Positions 43,666 to 51,507 of a stretch of 64,000 nucleotides of DNA are shown one piece after another. Each line of letters begins with the position of its first letter. The stretch's first letter is position 1. Origin of the DNA: Azospirillum fermentarium (GTDB taxonomy: Bacteria; Pseudomonadota; Alphaproteobacteria; Azospirillales; Azospirillaceae); assembly GCF_025961205.1 (NCBI RefSeq), contig NZ_JAOQNH010000001.1, positions 186,001 to 250,000 on the forward strand, given 5' to 3'. The notes under the pieces were generated by a model. It was given only the letters and a program-made list of their open reading frames with translations, was not told where the DNA came from and did no database searches. A program made the position numbers and the translations under genes.

Positions 43666-44493
43666 TCAGACTGTGCCGCGGCGCCGACGCAAGATCAGCA
43701 GCCCCAGCAGGAACAGGCCGATCACGGCGAACGAAAACAGCGTGGTCAGCGACCCCAGCGCGTACAGCACCGGCGTCGTGACGTTGGTGGTCATGCCGTA
43801 GATCTCCAGCGGCAGCGTGTTGAAGGAGCCGGCGGTCATCAGCGTCCGCGCGAACTCGTCATAGGACAGGGTGAAGCCGAACAGCCCCACCCCGATCAGG
43901 CTGGGCAGCAGGATCGGCAGCACCACATGGCGCACCGTCTGCCACGGCGTGGCGCCGAGGTCGCGGGCAGCCTCCTCATAGGCCGGGTTGAAGCGGTTGA
44001 AGATGGCGAACACGATCAAGAGGCCGAACGGCAACGTCCAGGTCAGGTGCGCGCCCAGCGCCGAGCTGTACCACGCCGGCTCCCACCCCAGGATGTTGAA
44101 CAGCAGGCCGATGCCCAGGCTGACCAGGATCGACGGGACGATCAGGCTGGCGACCGCCAGATAGAACAGCGCCCCGCTGCCGCGGAACCGGCGGCGGAAG
44201 GCAAAGCCCGCCGACAGCGACACCACCACCGTCAGCACCATCACCATCAGCCCCAACGCGATGGACCGGCGGAACGCCCCGCCGAAATCGCCCACCGCCT
44301 GCTGTTCGAACAGGTTGCGGAACCAGTGCAGCGACACCCCGTTCATGGGGAAGGTCAAGCCCCCCTCCGGCCCCTGGAACGACAGGATCAGGATGGTGGC
44401 GGTCGGGCCGTAGAGAAACAGCACGAACAGGGCGAAGAACGCGGCCAGCAGATAGAACGACAGGGGGCGGCCCGGGGAACGCGATGCGGCCAT
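43666..44493 (-). CDS. ABC transporter permease (PotC-like)
   Basis: 275 residues, six transmembrane helices. The EAA loop is AARDLGATPWQTVRHVVLPILLPS (read in two parts), the contact site for the ATPase. The end LLGLLILRRRRGTV is a cytoplasmic tail. It overlaps or abuts the upstream permease (start 4 bp after its stop) and forms a heterodimer with it. Confidence 0.88.
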   Translation of the reverse strand: MAASRSPGRPLSFYLLAAFFALFVLFLYGPTATILILSFQGPEGGLTFPMNGVSLHWFRNLFEQQAVGDFGGAFRRSIALGLMVMVLTVVVSLSAGFAFRRRFRGSGALFYLAVASLIVPSILVSLGIGLLFNILGWEPAWYSSALGAHLTWTLPFGLLIVFAIFNRFNPAYEEAARDLGATPWQTVRHVVLPILLPSLIGVGLFGFTLSYDEFARTLMTAGSFNTLPLEIYGMTTNVTTPVLYALGSLTTLFSFAVIGLFLLGLLILRRRRGTV

Positions 44494-44496
44494 GGC

Positions 44497-45414
44497 TCAC
44501 AGCTCCTTGCGGATATCGACGATGCGCAGCATGGCCGCGACCATCAGCAGCACGACGGCCAGCAGCACCACCGCGTTGGCCGCCGCCGCCGGGTATTGCA
44601 GCAGCGAGATTTCGTTGGCGATCATCAGCCCGATGGACGCACTCTGCCCGCCGCTCATCAGCCGCACGGTGATGAAGTCGCCCATCACCAGCGTGACCAC
44701 GAAGATGGAGCCGATGGCGATGCCCGGCTTGGTCAGCGGCAGGATGACGTTCCACAGGATCTGTGCGCCCCCGGCCCCGCCGTCGCGCGCCGCCTCGATC
44801 AGCGCGCGGTCGATGCGCATCATGGAATTGAAGACCGGCACCACCATGAACAGCGTGTAGAGGTGGACGAAGGCCAGAACCACCGAGAAGTCGGAAAACA
44901 GCAGGAATTCCAGCGGCTGGTCGATGATGCCCGCCGAGATCAGCCCGGAATTCAGCAGCCCGTTGCGCCCCAGGAACGGAATCCACGAGATCATGCGGAT
45001 GATGTTGGAGGTCCAGAACGGGATGGTGCACAGCAGGAACAGCACCATCTGCCACGTGGTGGACCGCACGTGGAAGGCCAGGAAATAGGCCACGGTGAAC
45101 CCGATCACGCCGGTGATGGCCCAGGTCAGGGCGGCGTACTTCAGCGTGCTGAGATACGTCTTCCACGTCACCGGCGAGGTCAGAAGCTCGGTGTAGTTGG
45201 TCAGCACGAAATCGGGGTAGATCCGCACGCTGTCATAGTCCCAGAAGCTGACCGCGGCGATGGTCAGGATCGGCACCAGCAGGAACAGCAGCAGCACCGC
45301 CGTCAGCGGTGCCGCCTGAAGGTACGGGGCCAGCCGCGGCAGCAGGGCCGGGCCGCGCCGGGCCGCCGGTCCGGCGGCGGCGGACGGCCGGGGGGAGGCG
45401 GTGGTGTCGGTCAT
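44497..45414 (-). CDS. ABC transporter permease (PotB-like)
   Basis: 305 residues from the ATG at 45414. A short Pro/Ala-rich N terminus is followed by six helices; periplasmic and cytoplasmic loops carry FWDYDSVRIYPDFVLTNY, and the EAA-type loop AARDGGAGGAQILWNVILPL. This is a PotB/PotH-type inner-membrane subunit. A stem-loop lies between it and the solute-binding gene upstream. Confidence 0.88.
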   Translation of the reverse strand: MTDTTASPRPSAAAGPAARRGPALLPRLAPYLQAAPLTAVLLLFLLVPILTIAAVSFWDYDSVRIYPDFVLTNYTELLTSPVTWKTYLSTLKYAALTWAITGVIGFTVAYFLAFHVRSTTWQMVLFLLCTIPFWTSNIIRMISWIPFLGRNGLLNSGLISAGIIDQPLEFLLFSDFSVVLAFVHLYTLFMVVPVFNSMMRIDRALIEAARDGGAGGAQILWNVILPLTKPGIAIGSIFVVTLVMGDFITVRLMSGGQSASIGLMIANEISLLQYPAAAANAVVLLAVVLLMVAAMLRIVDIRKEL

Positions 45415-45441
45415 GGATGCTCCGGGGCTGGGATACGGTCC

Positions 45442-45464
45442 CCCTCTCCCCGGCGGGGAGAGGG
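45442..45464. repeat. Intercistronic hairpin after the solute-binding gene
   Basis: CCCTCTCCCC-GGC-GGGGAGAGGG, perfect 10-bp stem, no T tract. It is related to the hairpin at 11017-11042. Binding-protein genes are commonly followed by such structures, which keep their message more abundant than that of the permeases. Confidence 0.65.
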
Positions 45465-45488
45465 CTAAAACAGGGCCGGCGCCGGCCG

Positions 45489-46796
45489 TCAGGCCGCGAT
45501 GAACTCGTTCCACTTGCGGACCATGTAGCGGTCCTCGTCCATCACCGCGTTCCAGCAGGCCACCCGGCCCATGCGGTCGGCGAAGGAGCCACCGTCGCGC
45601 ACCGCACCGGCCTTTTCCATCAGCTTGCCTTCGGGGCTGAGGATGTCGGTCTTGGCCGGCTGCCCTTCCATCCAGAAGGCCCATTCGTCCGCCGACATGT
45701 GCTGCTTGGCGGTGTCGAGCACGGCGGAATAATAACCCTGACGGTTCAGATAGGCGCCGACCCACCCCGACAGATACCAGTTGATGTATTCGTACGCGGC
45801 CTCAAGCTCCAGCCCGCTCAGGTGCTTGGCGATGCCCAAGCCCCCGCCCCAGGCGCGGTAGCCTTCCTTCAGCGGCTGGTAGACGCAGGGAATGCCCTTG
45901 GCCCGCACCGCGGCGACGGCGGGGGACCACATGGACTGGATGATGACCTCGCCCGACGACATCAGGTTGACGCTCTCGTCGAAGGTCTTCCAGAAGGCGC
46001 GGAACTGCCCGGCCTTCTTGGCCTCGGTCATGATCGAGAGGGTCTTGTCGATCTCCTCCTTGGTCATGTTGCCCTTGTCGCCGTATGTGATCGCGCCCAT
46101 GGCTTCGCAGACCATGGCGGCGTCCATGATGCCGATGGACGGGATGTTCAGCAGCGACGCCTTGCCCTTGAACGCCGGGTCCAGCAGGTCGGTCCAGCTC
46201 GTGATGGCGCGGCCCACCAGATCGGGGCGGATGCCCAGCGTGTCGGCGTTGTAGATGGTGGGGATCAGGGTCATCCACTGGGTGGGCGCCTTGGCGAACT
46301 TGACGCTGTCCTTGCCCTCGACGAAGCCCACGGTGTGGGGGGCGGTGCCCTGGGCGATGGCGCTTTCCGGGGTCAGCTTGCCGGTGACGAAGATGGGGAC
46401 GATCTTGTCGAAATTCTTGATCTTGCCCACGTCCATCGGCTGCAGCGCGCCGGCGGGGAACACCTTCTTGCAGATCCAGTATTCGATGTCGGCGATGTCG
46501 TAGGATTTGGGCTGGGTCACCGCCCGCTGGGTCACCGCGTCGGAATCGAGCGCGGTCATCTGCAAGGTGAAGCCCAGATCCTCCTTCACCTTGTCGGCGA
46601 CGGCGTTCAGGTTCGACACGCCGGTGCCGAACTGGCGCAGCGTGATGTTCTTGATGTTCTGCGCCCAGATGGTGGGAAAGCCGGTGATGGCGCCGGAACC
46701 GACGGCGGCGCCCGCCACCGCGGCGGTGCCCTTCAGCAGCGAGCGGCGGCTGAGGCCGGTGGCGGGTGCGGTGGTGGTGGTACGGGAATCGCTCAT
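45489..46796 (-). CDS. Extracellular solute-binding protein, PotD-like (Tat-exported)
   Basis: 435 residues. The N-terminal signal contains the twin-arginine motif SRRSLLKG at ~16 and a hydrophobic core (VAGAAVGSGAITG), so the protein is probably folded in the cytoplasm and exported by Tat. The mature chain is a type-2 periplasmic-binding fold: ITLRQFGTGVSNLNAVADK, IPTIYNADTLGIRPD, SVNLMSSGEVIIQSMWSPAV and YEYINWYLSGWVGAYLN. This resembles spermidine/putrescine-binding relatives, but the ligand is not evident. Confidence 0.88.
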   Translation of the reverse strand: MSDSRTTTTAPATGLSRRSLLKGTAAVAGAAVGSGAITGFPTIWAQNIKNITLRQFGTGVSNLNAVADKVKEDLGFTLQMTALDSDAVTQRAVTQPKSYDIADIEYWICKKVFPAGALQPMDVGKIKNFDKIVPIFVTGKLTPESAIAQGTAPHTVGFVEGKDSVKFAKAPTQWMTLIPTIYNADTLGIRPDLVGRAITSWTDLLDPAFKGKASLLNIPSIGIMDAAMVCEAMGAITYGDKGNMTKEEIDKTLSIMTEAKKAGQFRAFWKTFDESVNLMSSGEVIIQSMWSPAVAAVRAKGIPCVYQPLKEGYRAWGGGLGIAKHLSGLELEAAYEYINWYLSGWVGAYLNRQGYYSAVLDTAKQHMSADEWAFWMEGQPAKTDILSPEGKLMEKAGAVRDGGSFADRMGRVACWNAVMDEDRYMVRKWNEFIAA

Positions 46797-46858
46797 CTCT
46801 CAACCCTTCTGTCGGTTCGTCGGATGTTTTCTTGAGGCGTGCGCTGTGAAGAACGGGA

Positions 46859-47857
46859 TCACGCGGCCAGGGGGTGGACGTCGCTGCGGCTCCACCCGGC
46901 ACGAACGGTGTCGCCCACGGTGACCGGGGCGGCGAAATAGCCGGCTTCGTCCAGAACCACGGCGAAGTCGGGGGCGCCGGCCACGTCCAGCCCCAGATGC
47001 ACGGTGGACCCGTGGTACTCCAGCGACCGCACGGTGCCTTCGACCTGGATGTCGCCGCCGCCGGCCCCCAGGCGGATGCGGTCGGCGCGCACGGCGCACG
47101 GACCCGCATCGGGAATGACACCGGCCTCGATCACGTTGTGGCCGCCGATGAAGCGGGCGACGAAGGCGGTGCGCGGGCGGTTGAACAGCTCGCGCGGCGG
47201 CCCCGCCTGTTCGATGCGCCCGCCGTTCATCACCACCGCGATGTCGGACAGGGCCATCGCCTCGGTCTGGCTGTGGGTGACGTGGATGAAGGTGATGCCG
47301 ATGTCGCGGTGCAGCCGCTTCAGCTCCTCGCGCATGCGGATGCGCAGGAAGGGGTCGAGGGCCGACAGCGGCTCGTCCAGCAGCAGCACGCCCGGATGGG
47401 TAATCAGCGCGCGGGCCAGCGCCACGCGCTGCTGCTGCCCGCCCGACAGTTGCGCCGGCAACCGCCCGGCATAGGCCCCCATGTCCACCAGATCCAGCAT
47501 CTCCCGCGCGCGGCGGCGGCGCTCGTCCTTGGCCACACCCTTCATCTTCAGGCTGAAGGCCACGTTGTCGGTGCAGTCCAGGTGGGGGAACAGGGCGTAG
47601 CTCTGGAACATCATCGCCGTGCCGCGCCGGGCCGGCGGTTCGCCGTTGACCACCGTGCCGCCGATCAGCAGGTCGCCGTCGGTGATGTCCTCGTGACCGG
47701 CGATCATGCGCAAGGTGGAGGTCTTGCCGCACCCGCTGGGGCCCAAGAGGCAGCAATAGGAGCCGGCGGGAACCCGCAGGTCGATCCCATCGACCGCCAC
47801 CGTGGCGCCATAGGCCTTGCGCAGCTTGATCAGTTCGACGGCCGCTCCCGTGGTCAT
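46859..47857 (-). CDS. ABC transporter ATPase, PotA-like
   Basis: 332 residues. Walker A GPSGCGKTSTLRM, Q-loop MFQSYALFPHL, signature LSGGQQQRVALARAL, Walker B VLLLDEPLSALD and switch histidine HVTHSQTEA, followed by a C-terminal TOBE region (~240-330). It heads the operon ATPase, binding protein, two permeases, racemase. Divergent from the GntR gene. Confidence 0.92.
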   Translation of the reverse strand: MTTGAAVELIKLRKAYGATVAVDGIDLRVPAGSYCCLLGPSGCGKTSTLRMIAGHEDITDGDLLIGGTVVNGEPPARRGTAMMFQSYALFPHLDCTDNVAFSLKMKGVAKDERRRRAREMLDLVDMGAYAGRLPAQLSGGQQQRVALARALITHPGVLLLDEPLSALDPFLRIRMREELKRLHRDIGITFIHVTHSQTEAMALSDIAVVMNGGRIEQAGPPRELFNRPRTAFVARFIGGHNVIEAGVIPDAGPCAVRADRIRLGAGGGDIQVEGTVRSLEYHGSTVHLGLDVAGAPDFAVVLDEAGYFAAPVTVGDTVRAGWSRSDVHPLAA

Positions 47858-47871
47858 CGCCTCACTCCTGG

Positions 47872-47883
47872 ATTATGCACAAT
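47872..47883. promoter_or_regulatory. GntR-type operator, copy near the ABC operon
   Basis: ATTATGCACAAT differs at one base from the palindrome ATTGTGCACAAT found at 48096-48107. It lies 14 bp upstream of the ATPase start codon, so a bound regulator would block initiation. Confidence 0.65.
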
Positions 47884-48094
47884 CTGTCGGTCGCTTTGTG
47901 ACCGATGCGGTGAGCGTTTGCACACGCTGTGCCAGCGGAATCCGGGGGTTTTGCCGCCCTTTTGCTGCGCGCATAATCAGACACGAGGATGTAATTTGGG
48001 CGATTTGGCGTCTTTTTGAGCACAAAACATCACTGCTCGATAAATATGCAGATCCGACCGCCCCTCCGGCGATTTTGGTTTCCCGCCGACGGGG

Positions 48095-48108
48095 AATTGT
48101 GCACAATT
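48095..48108. promoter_or_regulatory. GntR-type operator, copy near the regulator gene
   Basis: AATTGTGCACAATT is a perfect 14-bp palindrome 35 bp upstream of the GntR start. Its core TTGTGCACAA fits the TNGTNNNACNA pattern of FadR-subfamily regulators. Together with the copy at 47872 it lets one dimer pair govern both divergent transcripts. Confidence 0.75.
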
Positions 48109-48143
48109 ATCACCGCCATATTCCCCACCGTCCGCCCACCGCC

Positions 48144-48884
48144 ATGACCGCCAGCCTTCCGCCCAAAGCCCCCCGCCGCTCTTCCGGCGGGCGCAGCAGC
48201 GCCGAAACCCGCATCGTCCGCAGCATCGGCGAGGCCATCGCCGACCGCCGCCTGCCCCCCGGCACCAAGCTGACGGAAGAGAGCCTGGCCGCCGCCTTCG
48301 GCGTCAGCCGCGAACGGGTGCGCAAGGTGCTGCTGCTGCTGTCGCAGCGGCGGGTGGTGACGCTGATTCCCAACCGCGGCGCCTTCGTCACCAAACCCAC
48401 CGCACGCGAGGCGCGCGAGGTGTTCGAGGCCCGCCGGGTGATCGAGCGCGCCGTCATGGACCGGCTGGCCGCCCTGCCCCGCCCCCTGCCCGCGGACATG
48501 CTGAAGCGCCTGCACGACCACGGCGCGCTGGAGGACGCGGCGGAGCGGGCGGGCGACCGCAAGGCGATGATCCGCCTGTCGGGTCAATTCCATCTGCTGC
48601 TGGCGGAATTTGCGGGCAACGGCACCCTGACCGGCATCCTGGCCGATCTGATCGACCGCTCCAGCCTGGCCATCGCCGCGTTCGAGCGGCACACCGCCCA
48701 CACCTGTTCGGGCGAAGATCACCGCCGGCTGATCGCCGCCCTGGCCGGCACCGCACCGGGGGCCGCCACGGCGCTGATGATCGGACATCTGGACGCGGTG
48801 GAGGCGCAACTGGACCTGGACCCGCAACCGGAAGCCCCGGTGGATCTGAAGGCGATCTTTGCGGACGAGGGCGCGGCGGAATAG
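48144..48884 (+). CDS. GntR-family regulator (FCD domain)
   Basis: 246 residues from the ATG at 48144. N-terminal winged HTH (RSIGEAIADRRLPPGTKLTE, then ESLAAAFGVSRERVRKVLLL) and a helical FCD ligand domain with FHLLLAEFAGNGTL and the metal-site histidines of the family (HTAHTCSGEDHRRL). It regulates the divergent ABC transporter-racemase operon through the palindromes between them, probably with an organic acid or amino-acid-type effector (inferred). Confidence 0.9.
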   Translation: MTASLPPKAPRRSSGGRSSAETRIVRSIGEAIADRRLPPGTKLTEESLAAAFGVSRERVRKVLLLLSQRRVVTLIPNRGAFVTKPTAREAREVFEARRVIERAVMDRLAALPRPLPADMLKRLHDHGALEDAAERAGDRKAMIRLSGQFHLLLAEFAGNGTLTGILADLIDRSSLAIAAFERHTAHTCSGEDHRRLIAALAGTAPGAATALMIGHLDAVEAQLDLDPQPEAPVDLKAIFADEGAAE

Positions 48885-48910
48885 GCCACCGCCGGCTCCG
48901 GCTTTCCCAG

Positions 48911-48946
48911 GAAAAAAGGCCGCGGCAAAAGCCGCGGCCCGAGTCT
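48911..48946 (+). terminator. Terminator of the GntR gene; copy 1 of a 36-bp repeat
   Basis: Stem GGCCGCGGC-AAAA-GCCGCGGCC preceded by six A. The 36 bases from 48911 to 48946 are identical to 61397-61432. A T run is lacking on the plus side but the A run gives one on the minus side, so it may also stop minus-strand read-through from the Ter cluster. Confidence 0.75.
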
Positions 48947-49110
48947 GGTGGAAAAGCGTATTTTGGCCTGTTTGATTATGCTGGCAGTTCGTGTTCCCGG
49001 CTGCTGATCCTGGCGGCGCCATCATCTGGTTGATGATTTTCGAAAACCAGAACAGATGACAATCGTTCTTTATTTTGTCAGGAAACAATAGAAATTGGGG
49101 TCAGAGAGCC

Positions 49111-49947
49111 TTACGCACTCTCCATTGCCGTCTTCGCCCGCACGACGACATGGGCATTTGAAATATCAAAGCCCTCTCCGACGGCAAGATTGCGCGACTT
49201 CTCGGTGGTCAGGTCACGAAACACGATGCGGCCCCCATCTATCGAAACATTCGCAAAATGCGCCTTGGCACCAGGCACTTCCGCAAGCCGGACGTCCGCG
49301 TCTCCGGCGCACCCAAACAGCACCGGCCGGTCGCCCAGCGAAACGGTGACCGTGCGCTCCTTCTCAAGGGACAAACCTTTGGGCCGTATGGTCACTTCGA
49401 GCCACGCCTCGCGGAAAGCCGCCTCGGCCAGAGCGATCACGACGCCAATGGCAGCGCCCGTGGTCGCCGTTCCCGCCGACAAGCTGGAGACCAGATACAT
49501 GAGGCTGCATCCCGCCAGCCCTCCGACGCCGCCGGCGATTGAAGCGGTCCTGGCCTTCAGGTTAGGAACCGCTTTCGACACGGCGAACCCGACGGCAATG
49601 CCGCCAAGCGTCCATCCAAGAAAGCGCCCGGCATCCGTTGCCCCGCCCAACGCCTCTGCGAGCGGAAAGCCCAGGTTGAGGGCGATGAAGCCGCCGGTCA
49701 TACCGCCCACCCCGCCAATGAGCAGGGCTTTGAGAAAGCTCTTCGGATCGAACCTCTTGCCGAGATAGCGGGCCTGCCCGAAAGCGAGCAGGGCTCCGAT
49801 GGACAGCCCGTCCAGGGCCGTGCCGAAGACCCATGATTTGAAAGCGTTGTGCAAGCCGAATAAGTCGTACAGAAAGGCGCTTATCAAGCCCCCGATTGCA
49901 CCAAAAACAGCAAAATACACCCTTTTGTCCGATAAAAGCCGCTTCAT
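49111..49947 (-). CDS. Multi-pass membrane protein with degenerate FHA-like tail
   Basis: 278 residues. Six or so transmembrane helices with glycine-rich faces (residues ~10-185; VFGAIGGLISAFLYDLF, IGGVGGMTGGFIALNLG). The cytoplasmic tail (~190-278) reads like an FHA domain: RPVLFGCAGDADVRLAEVPG, KAHFANVSIDGGRIVFRDL, FDISNAHVVVRAK. The canonical phosphothreonine-binding Arg and Ser-x-x-His are not all kept (GC instead of GR). It is the last gene of the Ter operon, next to the kinase, and is likely a membrane docking partner of it. Family not recognised by name. Confidence 0.7.
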   Translation of the reverse strand: MKRLLSDKRVYFAVFGAIGGLISAFLYDLFGLHNAFKSWVFGTALDGLSIGALLAFGQARYLGKRFDPKSFLKALLIGGVGGMTGGFIALNLGFPLAEALGGATDAGRFLGWTLGGIAVGFAVSKAVPNLKARTASIAGGVGGLAGCSLMYLVSSLSAGTATTGAAIGVVIALAEAAFREAWLEVTIRPKGLSLEKERTVTVSLGDRPVLFGCAGDADVRLAEVPGAKAHFANVSIDGGRIVFRDLTTEKSRNLAVGEGFDISNAHVVVRAKTAMESA

Positions 49948-50005
49948 GGCCTCCTCCCCTTTCCATCGTTCCCCGCCACGTCACCAACGCCATCGCGTTG
50001 GCGGC

Positions 50006-51496
50006 TCATCCCTCGACCAGCTGAACCTGAATGAGGCGCCCACCTTCGTCGCGCGACAGCAGGTATTGGCTTCCATCCGAGAGTCGGATGTTCCCCCCGA
50101 TTGGCACGTCCTTCTTGGCGGCGATATCGTGCATCTGTGGCATCCCTTCATTCACCAGGTACCAATCCCCCTGATGAAGCTGGAAATAACCGACCCGTTT
50201 CTTCAGATCCGATGTCAGATGCTCGTTCGGAAAGATTTTCCGGTTCACATGCCAGGGGAACAAGGATTGCCCGTTCCACACCATGACCCTGTGGTTGTCG
50301 GGCTGGTACGTCCCGCTGTGCCGGCTTGAATATAAATTCAAGACGGGCAGCTTGCCTTGGTAAGGGGTTCCACAGAATGGGCATTTGGGCTTGCGGGAGT
50401 TGTCGAAGACATACCAACCCATCTCGCACTTGTTCGAACAGGGCTGGATCATATCGATGGTCCGCACCAGCGCGTTCTCCCACTCCGATGGGGTTGGGCG
50501 CTTCTGAGGGTCGTGCAGCCCCTCGATGAAAGCCTTCTCGAACAGCGCGGCAAGCAGGGGGCCGGCAATGGTATACGGCATCCTGGCAGGGTCGGCCCAA
50601 GGCAACTCGGTTGCCTTCAAATGGTCGGCGCGGACGCGGTTGCTCTTGTCGGTGGGATGCTCCACGAACAGAGCCTTCATCCCCATCGACAGTTCCTCGT
50701 CCTTCGATGCGTCCGTGTCATGCACCTTCGCCCCCCGCAGCGGGTGGCGATAGAACAGGTACATGTAGATCAGCACCGCCAGAGCATGCCTGTCGGTCAG
50801 GGTGGACGGCAGCTTGCGGGCCTGGTCCTTCTTGTCCAGGTGCTGGGTTGCGATGACCTCCGGCGCGATGAAGTCTGGGGTGCCCACCACATCCGGCGGA
50901 AACTTGTTCGGCACCACGAGCCCATCGATGTCGATGACACAAGCCTTGCCGCCGGATGGATCGACGAGGACGTTCTTGTACGACAAGTCGGAATGGGCCA
51001 AACCGGCCGCATGAAGCCGCCGGACGGCCCTGCTGATCATCAGGCAGATCTGGAGGTGTTTCAGCCAGTCGCCCTTCTCCTTGGGATCAAGGAACTTCGC
51101 GCGGTTGGAGGCGCTGGCGAACCACTTGCCCTCCTTCTCCTTTCCCTTGATACCCAGGACGTCATTGTTGACCGAGCCGTGCTCGAAAAGGAAATGTTTC
51201 CTGTAAGCAGGGACGACGATGCCCAATCGCCCACTCTGGTCTACGATCCCCGTCGGCCAGCAGAAGAGTTCCTTCCAGTAATCCCCGCCCTCACGTTCGA
51301 ATATGCCTTGCCGATAGGGACCGACAATCGCTTTGATCCGCTCCTGGCCAGCGTAGTCGAGCTTGTCCCTGAAGAAAGCAACGACGTAGGAGCGGTCAGG
51401 GCTCATGAAGACATCCTTCATTCCGCCCTGGCCGATCATCTCGTCTTCGTATTCGACGGGCTGTCCATCCATACTCGTCAGCTTGATAACGGCCAC
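50006..51496 (-). CDS. TerY-associated protein kinase with zinc ribbon
   Basis: 496 residues from a GTG at 51496 with GGGAGGATGGT upstream. Kinase fold: glycine loop GQGGMKDVF, the catalytic segment AHSDLSYKNVLVD (Asp, Lys, Asn intact), the metal aspartate in VIDIDGLV and APE-type FIAPEV. In the beta-3 strand VVAFFRDK a Phe stands where the ATP-positioning Lys is expected. A zinc ribbon (CSNKCEMG...CPFCGTPY, ~385-420) and a beta-rich end follow. Within the TerY-phosphatase-kinase triad it likely phosphorylates Ter partners. It starts 11 bp after the phosphatase stop. Confidence 0.85.
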   Translation of the reverse strand: MAVIKLTSMDGQPVEYEDEMIGQGGMKDVFMSPDRSYVVAFFRDKLDYAGQERIKAIVGPYRQGIFEREGGDYWKELFCWPTGIVDQSGRLGIVVPAYRKHFLFEHGSVNNDVLGIKGKEKEGKWFASASNRAKFLDPKEKGDWLKHLQICLMISRAVRRLHAAGLAHSDLSYKNVLVDPSGGKACVIDIDGLVVPNKFPPDVVGTPDFIAPEVIATQHLDKKDQARKLPSTLTDRHALAVLIYMYLFYRHPLRGAKVHDTDASKDEELSMGMKALFVEHPTDKSNRVRADHLKATELPWADPARMPYTIAGPLLAALFEKAFIEGLHDPQKRPTPSEWENALVRTIDMIQPCSNKCEMGWYVFDNSRKPKCPFCGTPYQGKLPVLNLYSSRHSGTYQPDNHRVMVWNGQSLFPWHVNRKIFPNEHLTSDLKKRVGYFQLHQGDWYLVNEGMPQMHDIAAKKDVPIGGNIRLSDGSQYLLSRDEGGRLIQVQLVEG

Positions 51497-51507
51497 ACCA
51501 TCCTCCC

